NCBI GenBank assembly: GCA_016869895.1
Contig: VGDC01000123.1
Location: forward strand, 1-6,371
DNA from: Alphaproteobacteria bacterium
GTDB taxonomy: Bacteria; Pseudomonadota; Alphaproteobacteria; Rickettsiales; VGDC01
DNA length: 6,371 nt
Reading direction: 5' to 3'
Shown here piece by piece: positions 1-5,705 of the stretch (the stretch's first letter is position 1; every line of letters starts with the position of its first letter). The translations under genes and the position numbers were made by a program. Under the pieces are notes generated by a model. It searched no databases, was not told the origin of the DNA, and worked only from the letters and a program-made list of their open reading frames with translations.

Positions 1-1828
1 AGGACAAGGCGCGGATGAAATTGAACCGCGCATGGCGGGCGGTGTCTTTCTTATTATACCCTAGCGAATAGCTCTGCGCGGCGTATCCCCTGCCCTCCAA
101 GCCTTCCATATAGGTGACGACGAGAGCGGCATCGATGCTTTGCTCCACCCCCGCCGCGCGCATGAGCGGCATGGATTTACGGGCGGAACTGTCCTGAATA
201 TCCGCCTCGGCGATGTAAGTATCGGGGTGGAGTTCGTCTTCCCGCATGGCTTTATCGAACACGTTATTCGTGGCCATGGGGTCGCGCTCAATGGCATTCA
301 GCGCAGCGCGTTTCACCGCGCGCCAGTATTTGTTCTGGTATTCCTTGGAAAGGATGAGCGCGGAGTAGCAATCCTGCACTTTATCCGCCCTGCCTGATTT
401 GATGCGCGCGACGGCCTCGCGGGCGAAATCCTCATTGATACGCCCTGTGACCGCCGCGCGGCGGAGCAGCGTGGAAAAGCCGCCTTCGGAAAGCTTGTCG
501 AAATTGCCCGCCGCGAAATCCTCCGTCACCCGCTCGTTCCACTTGGTGAGGTTGCGGATGTTCAACTCGGCCACGGCCTCGTTCTCCGCCGCACCAGCCG
601 TGTTGAGCACGGGCGTGATGCGCAGCAGTTCATCGTGCGAATAGGGCACGGCAGGGCGAAGGGCGGCGGCGGAAAGCTGCGCGAGCGGATCGGCCTGACG
701 GTAAAGCTCGCGTCCTGCTTCGGGGCTGGCAGCATTCAGTAACCCGCGCAGGGCATCCTTCAGGGCTTTCTCGCTAGTGAAACGGTCTGCGCCTTGAGCG
801 CGGTGCACGGCATAGATGCGGCGGAGAATGTCCGGCGCGTGTTCCCAGACGATGGGGGAGACGGTGTCGCTCCGCCCGCGCCTTTCCGGTGACGCGAGCA
901 GACCCATCAACTCCCCGCTGATGGCCTCGACCACATCCATCGCATAATGCTGCATCCGCTGGTTCACGAGATCGGCATAGCGACGGATGGGCGAGGTGCA
1001 ATGGCTGTATGCCCCTTTCAGCCCATCGCTGCGGCGCAGGCCATAATGCCCATCATCAAACGGTTCATATTCCGCGCGGCCAAGCTGCCCTAACTCATCG
1101 GTCTTACCGTCGTGGTTGCGATACAGGAACGGCAGCCCCGTGGCATTGAAGAAATTGGCGATTTCGTTATTGGCGAAAATCATCAACACCTGCACCAGCT
1201 TGGCGGCGGCCATGGTGCCCGCATCACCCTGCCGGATATGTCCGGTCTTGTCCATATAGGCCGAATCCCCCGCATCATAGGGGCGGATGGCAGGGTTGGA
1301 GGCGCGCTTGATGCCCTGCGCCACTTGCGCTAGAAGCGCCATGTCGTCGCCCTCTTGAATCATCCGGTGTGAGGCGGAGGCGTAATCCTGGCATTCCGAT
1401 TCGACGATGGTGCGCGCGAAACGCACGCCTTTCAACGCGAAGGCTTCATCCAGCGTGAAGATGGCGGTCAGCCCCAGCCGCTCTTGTTCATGCTCTAAGC
1501 TGAAGCGGTCTTCCGAAAGCACGAAGGGGAACATAGGGTCGCGCGCGGGAGGGCGATAAATCGTGAAAGCGCGCTTCTGTGCGGCTTTGTCCAAGATGCT
1601 GTCCTTGGGGATATGGGCGGCGACATCGGCGATGGTGACTTGAAGCACATAGCCCTCGGCGGTCTTCTCGGCGAATACGGCATCGTCGCGGTCACTGGCG
1701 CGGAGCGGCTCATGGTTGTCGATGGGATAGCTTTTGATGCGCTGGCGTTGATGCCTGTCTATAGCGCGAATATAGCCGGTCGCGGAAGCGACACTGAGTT
1801 CGTGCAGGCTGAACTGGCGACGTATCAT
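1..1828 (-). CDS. RNB-domain (RNase II-like) exoribonuclease with atypical architecture, 3' end beyond window
   Basis: The frame is open from an ATG at 1828 to the left edge: 609 residues, stop not seen. Residues about 30-300 are an RNB 3'-to-5' exoribonuclease core. Visible hallmarks are the metal-binding aspartates D37, D46, D48 and D49 (motif DRDDA), the IADVAAHIP segment (67-74), an LDKAAQKRAFTIY stretch with Y91 at the position of RNase II Tyr253, FANNEIA (218-224), and TSPIRRYADL (278-287) carrying the conserved catalytic-site arginine. RNase II/R have two cold-shock domains before RNB; here only about 35 residues precede it, and an in-frame TAA at 1847-1849 rules out a longer start. 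The stretch between RNH (237-239) and the TSPIRRY motif is about 50 residues shorter than in E. coli RNase II. No S1 domain is seen after RNB. Instead there is a charged, probably helical region (about 310-530) and a dsRBD-like end (about 567-609). RNA degradation or processing in the cytoplasm is well supported; the substrate is unknown. Confidence 0.9.
   Translation of the reverse strand, partial: MIRRQFSLHELSVASATGYIRAIDRHQRQRIKSYPIDNHEPLRASDRDDAVFAEKTAEGYVLQVTIADVAAHIPKDSILDKAAQKRAFTIYRPPARDPMFPFVLSEDRFSLEHEQERLGLTAIFTLDEAFALKGVRFARTIVESECQDYASASHRMIQEGDDMALLAQVAQGIKRASNPAIRPYDAGDSAYMDKTGHIRQGDAGTMAAAKLVQVLMIFANNEIANFFNATGLPFLYRNHDGKTDELGQLGRAEYEPFDDGHYGLRRSDGLKGAYSHCTSPIRRYADLVNQRMQHYAMDVVEAISGELMGLLASPERRGRSDTVSPIVWEHAPDILRRIYAVHRAQGADRFTSEKALKDALRGLLNAASPEAGRELYRQADPLAQLSAAALRPAVPYSHDELLRITPVLNTAGAAENEAVAELNIRNLTKWNERVTEDFAAGNFDKLSEGGFSTLLRRAAVTGRINEDFAREAVARIKSGRADKVQDCYSALILSKEYQNKYWRAVKRAALNAIERDPMATNNVFDKAMREDELHPDTYIAEADIQDSSARKSMPLMRAAGVEQSIDAALVVTYMEGLEGRGYAAQSYSLGYNKKDTARHARFNFIRALS
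1748..1776 (+). promoter_or_regulatory. Possible promoter for aas, inside the 5' end of the divergent RNB gene
   Basis: TTGATG (1748-1753) and TATAGC (1771-1776), each 4 of 6 matches to the sigma70 boxes, are 17 bases apart. They would start transcription near 1783, leaving a leader of roughly 125 bases before the ATG at 1908. The match is weak and lies in coding DNA of the opposite gene. It is the best plus-strand candidate I found ahead of aas. Confidence 0.2.
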
Positions 1829-1835
1829 ACAACCG

Positions 1836-1864
1836 ACTCTATCCGATTATTTCACGCCTGCCAA
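1836..1864 (-). promoter_or_regulatory. Putative sigma70-type promoter of the RNB gene, apparently leaderless
   Basis: On the minus strand TTGGCA (1859-1864, 5 of 6 matches to TTGACA) is followed after exactly 17 bases by TAGAGT (1836-1841, 4 of 6 matches to TATAAT). Only 7 bases separate the -10 box from the ATG at 1828. Transcription would therefore start at or next to the A of the start codon, giving a leaderless mRNA. This agrees with the lack of any Shine-Dalgarno sequence before this ATG. It is a sequence-match prediction only. Confidence 0.45.
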
Positions 1865-1868
1865 GGAG
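1863..1868 (+). promoter_or_regulatory. Strong Shine-Dalgarno sequence not paired with the aas ATG
   Basis: AAGGAG is 8 bases before an ATG at 1877 that is out of frame with aas and opens a 63-codon frame ending at 2068. It is 12 bases before an in-frame TTG at 1881, and too far from the in-frame ATG at 1908. It may serve the TTG start, a short upstream reading frame, or nothing. It also overlaps the predicted -35 box of the divergent RNB gene. Confidence 0.4.
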
Positions 1869-1907
1869 TTACCCTAATGCTTGCCATCGGAAGGCGGGAA
1901 ACGTATC

Positions 1908-4274
1908 ATGCCAGCAATCCACACCGCACACATGGAATTCCGCCGCATGAGCCTGCATCAGAAAATCGCCCGCAAACTGCGACACATCGACCTTTCTTCG
2001 GTCAAAAAGCTGCCGCGCGCCATCCTGCGCCGCATGAACCGCGCGACGTTCAAACGCTATGCCCATGAAGCGAAGTTCATCACCCTGCGCGGCATCCTCC
2101 GCGTGGTGTTCCGCCCCGGCTGGGTGGAGCATGGCATGCACCAGCCGCAACTGCCAGGCGGGGTGTATATCGTCAATCACGCGTCTTGGGCGGATGGTTT
2201 CATCCTCGCGGTTCTTCTGGAAAAGGAATTCCGCTACTCCCACCCCGATTTCGCGGTGGCGGTGAACATCCGCCATCAACACAAAATCAGCACCAAGCTG
2301 TTGCAGAAGCTGGTGAATGTGTTGTTCTTCGACCCTGCGAAGGCCGATGCATCGAGCAATATCCTGCTGGCCGATGTCATCTCAGCGGGGGGAACGGTGA
2401 TTCTTCAGCCCGAAGGTCGCCCGACGGACACGGGCATTCCCCTGCCCCCTTGCGAAACGCTGGCGGGCATTCTGGCGGAGACCCAGCCGCTCATCCATTC
2501 GCTCTATATCGAGGGCACGCAGAACAGCCTGTGGAGCGCGGTGAAGCCCAAGCAAGCCCCCACGAGACTCTGGCCGAAGGTGACGCTGCATCTCTTCCCC
2601 ACCCTGCGGCTGAACATCACCGCCGGAAAAGGGCGTGTGCGCAGCGAACAGGCGGCGACGCAGCTTTCCGACCTGCTGGCCGACATGACCTTCCGCCATC
2701 AGGATCATCACCAAACGCTGTTCTCCGCCATCATCGGCGCGGCCAAGCAATTCGGTGGGCGGCATATCGTCTGCGAAGACACGGAACGCCAGCCCTTGCG
2801 CTACCGCAAACTCTTGGCTGGAAGCTTCATCCTCGGCGGGGCAATCGACCGCGAATTGGGCAAGGACGAACACACCGTCGGCCTGATGCTGCCCAACGTG
2901 AACGGCGCGCTGGTGGCCTTTGCAGGGCTGCAGGCCTACGGCATCACCACCGCGATGATGAACTTCACCGCCGGTCGCCACAACATCTGCGCTGCCGCCG
3001 CCACGGCGGGTCTGCGCACCATCATCACCTCGCGCCGCTTCGTGAAGATGGCGGAGATGGAAGCGGTCATCAACGCGCTTGTCACGCAAGGCCAGCGCAT
3101 CCTGTACCTCGAAGACCTGCGCGGCAAAATCGGCACAGGAGCGAAGCTCTGCGGCCTTCTCAAAGCCTTCCGCCCCCGCAAGACCTATGAACGCCTGCAC
3201 CGTCACAGCCATGCGGCTTTCGATGCGGATGCCACGGCCATCATCCTCTTCACCTCCGGCTCGGAAGGCGCGCCGAAGGGCGTGGCCTTGACCCATGGCA
3301 ATATCGTGTCCAACATCGCCCAGCTGCGCTCCTGCATCGACGTGGGCACCAGCGATTGCCTGTTCAACCCGCTGCCCATCTTCCACACCTCCGGCCTGAC
3401 GGTGGGATACATCCTGCCGCTGCTTTCCGGCGTGAAACTGTTCCTTTACCCCTCGCCGCTGCATTACCAGACCATTCCCGAACTCATCAGCGATACCCGC
3501 GCGACCATCCTTTTCGCCACGGATACCTTCCTGAACGGCTATGCGCGCTATGCCCGCCCCTATGACCTGCACCGCTTGCGCTATGCCTTCGCGGGAGCGG
3601 AGAAACTGCGCGAAGAGACCCGCCGCCTCTGGGCGGAGCGATTCGGCGTGCGCGTGTTCGAGGGATACGGCGTGACGGAGACTTCGCCCGTCCTCGCCTT
3701 CAACTCGCCGATGTTCTGCAAACCCGGCACGGTAGGGCGTTTCGTGCCCGGTATGCTGCACACCCTCGCGCCTGTGGAGGGCATCGAGGAAGGCGGCAGG
3801 CTGAAGGTGACCGGCCCGAACATCATGGCGGGGTATATCCTCGCCGACCAGCCCGGCGTGCTGCGCCCACCGGAAGAAGGCTGGCACGATACGGGCGACA
3901 TCGTGAGCATCGACGAATCGGGGTTCATCACCATCGTCGGACGCGCCAAACGCTTCGCCAAAATCGGCGGGGAGATGGTGTCGCTTGCGGGGGTGGAATC
4001 GCTCATCGCCCAGCTTTGGCCAGAGCATGACCATGCGGTGGTCGCCCGACCAGACCCACGCAAGGGCGAACAGCTCGTGCTGGTGACAACCCGCGCGGAT
4101 GCGGCGCGCGAAGCCCTCCTTACCCATTTCCGCGAACAGGGCATCACCGAGCTATCCCTGCCCAAACATATCATGGTGGTGGAAGCCCTGCCCATTCTCG
4201 GCAGCGGCAAGACGGATTATCCCGCCGTGGGCATGCTGGTGCTGGCGGAAGCCAACACCGCCGAGGCAGAATAA
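1908..4274 (+). CDS. aas: Bifunctional acyl-ACP synthetase / 2-acylglycerophosphoethanolamine acyltransferase (Aas)
   Basis: Fused PlsC acyltransferase and adenylate-forming synthetase that activates fatty acids onto ACP and re-acylates lysophosphatidylethanolamine at the inner membrane. Counting from ATG 1908 (788 residues): the acyltransferase has NHASWADG (90-97, H-x4-D motif) and PEGR (168-171). The synthetase has FTSGSEGAPKG (448-458), SPLHYQTIPEL (516-526), FEGYGVTET (584-592), HDTGD (660-664), GRAKRFAKIGGEMVS (678-692) and GSGKTDY (765-771) with the likely catalytic lysine. These blocks match E. coli Aas nearly word for word as I recall it, in the same order. E. coli Aas is 719 residues; most of the excess is a basic N-terminal stretch ahead of the acyltransferase. 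I chose ATG 1908 because GGCGGG at 1893-1898 sits 9 bases upstream. TTG 1881 (797 residues) and ATG 1932 are alternatives. No lplT (lysophospholipid flippase) gene follows; a terminator ends the unit. Confidence 0.95.
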   Translation: MPAIHTAHMEFRRMSLHQKIARKLRHIDLSSVKKLPRAILRRMNRATFKRYAHEAKFITLRGILRVVFRPGWVEHGMHQPQLPGGVYIVNHASWADGFILAVLLEKEFRYSHPDFAVAVNIRHQHKISTKLLQKLVNVLFFDPAKADASSNILLADVISAGGTVILQPEGRPTDTGIPLPPCETLAGILAETQPLIHSLYIEGTQNSLWSAVKPKQAPTRLWPKVTLHLFPTLRLNITAGKGRVRSEQAATQLSDLLADMTFRHQDHHQTLFSAIIGAAKQFGGRHIVCEDTERQPLRYRKLLAGSFILGGAIDRELGKDEHTVGLMLPNVNGALVAFAGLQAYGITTAMMNFTAGRHNICAAAATAGLRTIITSRRFVKMAEMEAVINALVTQGQRILYLEDLRGKIGTGAKLCGLLKAFRPRKTYERLHRHSHAAFDADATAIILFTSGSEGAPKGVALTHGNIVSNIAQLRSCIDVGTSDCLFNPLPIFHTSGLTVGYILPLLSGVKLFLYPSPLHYQTIPELISDTRATILFATDTFLNGYARYARPYDLHRLRYAFAGAEKLREETRRLWAERFGVRVFEGYGVTETSPVLAFNSPMFCKPGTVGRFVPGMLHTLAPVEGIEEGGRLKVTGPNIMAGYILADQPGVLRPPEEGWHDTGDIVSIDESGFITIVGRAKRFAKIGGEMVSLAGVESLIAQLWPEHDHAVVARPDPRKGEQLVLVTTRADAAREALLTHFREQGITELSLPKHIMVVEALPILGSGKTDYPAVGMLVLAEANTAEAE

Positions 4275-4300
4275 AAAAGGGGGCTTTTCAGCCCCCTTTT
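4275..4300. terminator. Bidirectional rho-independent terminator between convergent genes
   Basis: A perfect 10-bp stem, AAAAGGGGGC (4275-4284) and GCCCCCTTTT (4291-4300), encloses a 6-base loop. It begins directly after the aas stop codon. Read rightward, the T-rich arm ends aas. Read leftward, the A-run at 4273-4278 gives a six-U tail for the 55-residue lipoprotein gene, whose stop is at 4305. One element thus serves both genes. Confidence 0.92.
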
Positions 4301-4304
4301 CACA

Positions 4305-4472
4305 TCAGCAGTTATGTTTCTTCGCTTGGCCGGGAGGGCAGAAGTTGCCATTTCCGTGGCGATGATTGTCGTACCGCACTTCGCCGAGGCCATCCACACG
4401 GACGGAGCTGGGGGCATGGGCGTAGCAAGCGGAAAGCGCAAGAAGGCTGGAAATCACGAGGAATAGACGCAT
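4305..4472 (-). CDS. Small lipoprotein (55 aa) with C-terminal CPPGxAKxxxC motif
   Basis: A 55-residue open frame starting at ATG 4472, with AGGA (4480-4483) 7 bases upstream as ribosome site and a consensus-like promoter further up. It begins MRLFLVISSLLALSAC: a basic start, a hydrophobic core and the lipobox LSAC, with C16 as the lipidated residue. The residue after the cysteine is tyrosine rather than aspartate, so outer-membrane sorting is the simpler guess. The mature part is about 40 residues with a His/Asn/Gly-rich middle, and it ends FCPPGQAKKHNC. That tail (C45 to C55) has the same spacing as the tail of the next minus-strand lipoprotein. Its function is not recognised; the paired cysteines could form a disulfide in the periplasm. 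Its promoter, ribosome site, signal peptide and terminator all agree, so I take it as real despite its size. Confidence 0.82.
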   Translation of the reverse strand: MRLFLVISSLLALSACYAHAPSSVRVDGLGEVRYDNHRHGNGNFCPPGQAKKHNC

Positions 4473-4506
4473 GGGGGAATCCTATAAGAAGGGTTTAAAC
4501 ATGCCG

Positions 4507-4535
4507 ATTATAGAAGAAAGGGATTCCCGCATCAA
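4507..4535 (-). promoter_or_regulatory. Consensus-like sigma70 promoter of the 55-aa lipoprotein gene
   Basis: On the minus strand TTGATG (4530-4535, 4 of 6) is followed after 17 bases by a perfect TATAAT (4507-4512). The predicted start near 4500 gives a leader of about 28 bases to ATG 4472. The palindrome GTTTAAAC (4493-4500) lies at the expected start site. The promoter is interleaved with the inverted repeat at 4514-4553. Confidence 0.7.
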
Positions 4536-4553
4536 ACGAAGAATCCCTTTCTT
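4514..4553. repeat. Perfect 13-bp inverted repeat with 14-base loop, overlapping a promoter
   Basis: AAGAAAGGGATTC (4514-4526) is exactly complementary to GAATCCCTTTCTT (4541-4553). The left arm falls in the spacer between the -35 and -10 boxes of the small lipoprotein promoter, and the loop contains the -35 box. It could be the terminator of the upstream 136-residue lipoprotein gene, since the U-rich 3' arm would pair with an A-rich 5' arm, or an operator. No clean U-tail follows it, so termination is not certain. Confidence 0.75.
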
Positions 4554-4583
4554 GTGACCCTGCATATAAGCTGGGTCTTCAGC

Positions 4584-4603
4584 GCCTTACGGTTACGCAA
4601 GGC
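4584..4603 (-). other. Small stem-loop in the 3' UTR of the 136-aa lipoprotein gene
   Basis: In minus-strand RNA, GCCUUGCG (4603-4596) pairs with CGUAAGGC (4591-4584) through one G-U pair, around a UAAC tetraloop, 15 bases after the stop codon. No U-run follows, so it is not an intrinsic terminator by itself. It could protect the mRNA 3' end. The plus-strand version has an A-C mismatch, which favours a role in minus-strand RNA. Confidence 0.4.
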
Positions 4604-4618
4604 ATCTCTTACCTGCGA

Positions 4619-5029
4619 TTAGCACTCGCGGGCTTTAGCAGCACCGGGAGGGCAGGAATTGAAGTGTTCACGGCTGAGCGCCTGACGCTCTGCCTGAGAC
4701 TGCTCACGGCCGGTGTAGTCGTCGTTATAGTAACGGCGCTCTTCCACGACAGCGGTGGTGACGGCAGGTTTGGTCACGACCACAGCCTGCGGCACAACGG
4801 CCTGCTGGCGGATGACATGACCGTCATCGTCGATATAGGTGCGCTGGGTGGCTACCGTCGCAGGAGCGACGTAAGACACAGGGCGAACCTGCGTTTCATA
4901 GGTGCGCTCGACGACGACGCGATCGGGCTCGGCGGCGGCGAGGTGCTGTGAGCCGGGCTGGCCACCCGCACAAGCGGAAAGGGTGATGGCGGAAGTGGCC
5001 GCAAGGGCGAGGGTGATGAAGGTACGCAT
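4619..5029 (-). CDS. Lipoprotein of unknown function (136 aa), Val/Tyr-rich, C-terminal CPPGxAKxxxC motif
   Basis: Starts at ATG 5029 with a strong ribosome site AAGGAG (5037-5042) 7 bases upstream. The N-terminus MRTFITLALAATSAITLSAC is a lipoprotein signal with lipobox LSAC and lipidated C20; alanine follows the cysteine, which fits outer-membrane localisation. Residues about 36-105 are rich in Val, Tyr, Arg and Asp and contain three loosely similar units, ERTYETQ (41-47), QRTYIDDDG (62-70) and ERRYYNDDY (97-105), separated by Ala/Val/Pro stretches. This suggests an extended or beta-rich repetitive region. The last residues, SCPPGAAKAREC (C126 to C136), repeat the tail motif of the 55-residue lipoprotein downstream. 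I do not recognise a named family. It lies 84 bases after the peroxidase stop and probably has its own promoter. Export as a lipoprotein is well supported; function is open. Confidence 0.88.
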   Translation of the reverse strand: MRTFITLALAATSAITLSACAGGQPGSQHLAAAEPDRVVVERTYETQVRPVSYVAPATVATQRTYIDDDGHVIRQQAVVPQAVVVTKPAVTTAVVEERRYYNDDYTGREQSQAERQALSREHFNSCPPGAAKAREC

Positions 5030-5062
5030 GGTTAGTCTCCTTAGTGCATAGGTTGGATAGTC

Positions 5063-5068
5063 ATTACA
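5063..5068 (-). promoter_or_regulatory. Possible -10 element for the 136-aa lipoprotein gene
   Basis: TGTAAT on the minus strand matches TATAAT at 5 of 6 positions and would start transcription near 5056, leaving a leader of about 27 bases. The expected -35 position holds only a poor match (GTGAAG). A short inverted repeat, GATAG (5056-5060) and CTATC (5070-5074), straddles it and might be an operator half-site pair. Weak evidence. Confidence 0.25.
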
Positions 5069-5113
5069 CCTATCACTATGGATTCCTTCACATAAATTTA
5101 CCGTAGCTTCGGA

Positions 5114-5680
5114 TTATCCGGGAAATAAAGATTCGATCTTTTCCTGCACCCTTTTGTCCATGGGCGAGGTGGTGGAGGCGTACCAATCGGTCACCTGCCC
5201 GTCCGGCGCGATGAGGTATTTATGGAAGTTCCACTTGGGCGCGGCCAACGCACCCAGCTTCTCGCGGGCGTGTTTATAGAAGGGATGGGCTTCGTCGCCC
5301 TTCACGTGGTATTTCTCGGTGAGGTAGAAGCTGACACCGAATTTGACCTCGCAGAATTCCTTGATAGTCTCGGCACTGCCCGGTTCCTGCCCGCCGAAAT
5401 CGTTGGAGGGTACGGCGATGACCACCAACCCGCGCTCCTTATACTTCTCCCACAACTCCTCCAATTCTTTATATTGCGAGGTGAAGCCGCATTCGGAAGC
5501 GGTGTTGACCACCAGAATCGGCTTGCCCTTGAATTGGGAAAGGGGCAATGGCTCGCCGGTGATGCTGGTGAAGCTGAAATCATAGGCGGTTTTGGCATCC
5601 GCCGTTTCGGTGGCTTTCGCCCCGCCGCAGACGAGACCAAGCGGCACGCAAACGAGGGCATAGAACAATTTCTTCAGCAT
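5114..5680 (-). CDS. gpx: Exported glutathione peroxidase-family thiol peroxidase
   Basis: A 188-residue glutathione peroxidase-family protein, which reduces hydrogen peroxide and organic or lipid hydroperoxides; bacterial members usually draw electrons from thioredoxin or glutathione. ATG 5680 has GGAG (5687-5690) 6 bases upstream. Residues 1-23 form a Sec signal peptide (MLKKLFYALVCVPLGLVCGG, then AKA before the cut), so it acts in the periplasm. The fold follows: VVNTASECGFTSQY with peroxidatic C64 (cysteine, not selenocysteine), PSNDFGGQEPGS with Q98, and KWNFHKYLI with W150 and N151, completing the catalytic Cys-Gln-Trp-Asn set. C110 in EFCEVKFGVSF sits where thioredoxin-dependent members carry a resolving cysteine. 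Length minus the signal (about 165) is normal for bacterial members. It begins 25 bases after the proline-rich gene, so the two are probably co-transcribed. Confidence 0.95.
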   Translation of the reverse strand: MLKKLFYALVCVPLGLVCGGAKATETADAKTAYDFSFTSITGEPLPLSQFKGKPILVVNTASECGFTSQYKELEELWEKYKERGLVVIAVPSNDFGGQEPGSAETIKEFCEVKFGVSFYLTEKYHVKGDEAHPFYKHAREKLGALAAPKWNFHKYLIAPDGQVTDWYASTTSPMDKRVQEKIESLFPG

Positions 5681-5705
5681 GATTCGCTCCAGAGGGATTA
5701 GCCCA

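Noticed and set aside
140..1333. Several plus-strand frames of 70-85 codons in the left third
   Set aside because: All lie antisense to the continuous RNB-family frame, whose conserved motifs establish the coding strand.
1613..2068. A 151-codon plus-strand frame bridging the RNB start and the aas start
   Set aside because: Its first half is antisense to the RNB catalytic motif and its second half is out of frame with aas. The segment from ATG 1877 is kept only as a possible upstream frame because of its ribosome site.
2186..3190. A 334-codon plus-strand frame inside aas
   Set aside because: Shifted frame of aas; the product is Arg/His/Pro/Gly-rich low-complexity sequence with no motif.
2382..4127. 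A 581-codon open frame on the minus strand, antisense to aas
   Set aside because: It runs opposite the well-supported Aas frame, its translation is rich in His, Arg, Gly and Gln with no recognisable domain, and long antisense frames are common opposite GC-rich genes with strong third-position bias.
4556..4577. Short inverted repeat GACCC / GGGTC with 12-base loop
   Set aside because: Only 5 bp with a long loop; too weak to call, and next to stronger hairpins.
5101..5680. Reading the peroxidase as a lipoprotein because of C18 in its leader
   Set aside because: The residues before C18 (G-L-V) do not fit a lipobox, whereas AKA at 21-23 is a good signal peptidase I site.
5222..5701. A 159-codon plus-strand frame opposite the peroxidase gene
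   Set aside because: Antisense shadow of a gene with complete catalytic residues, signal peptide and ribosome site.
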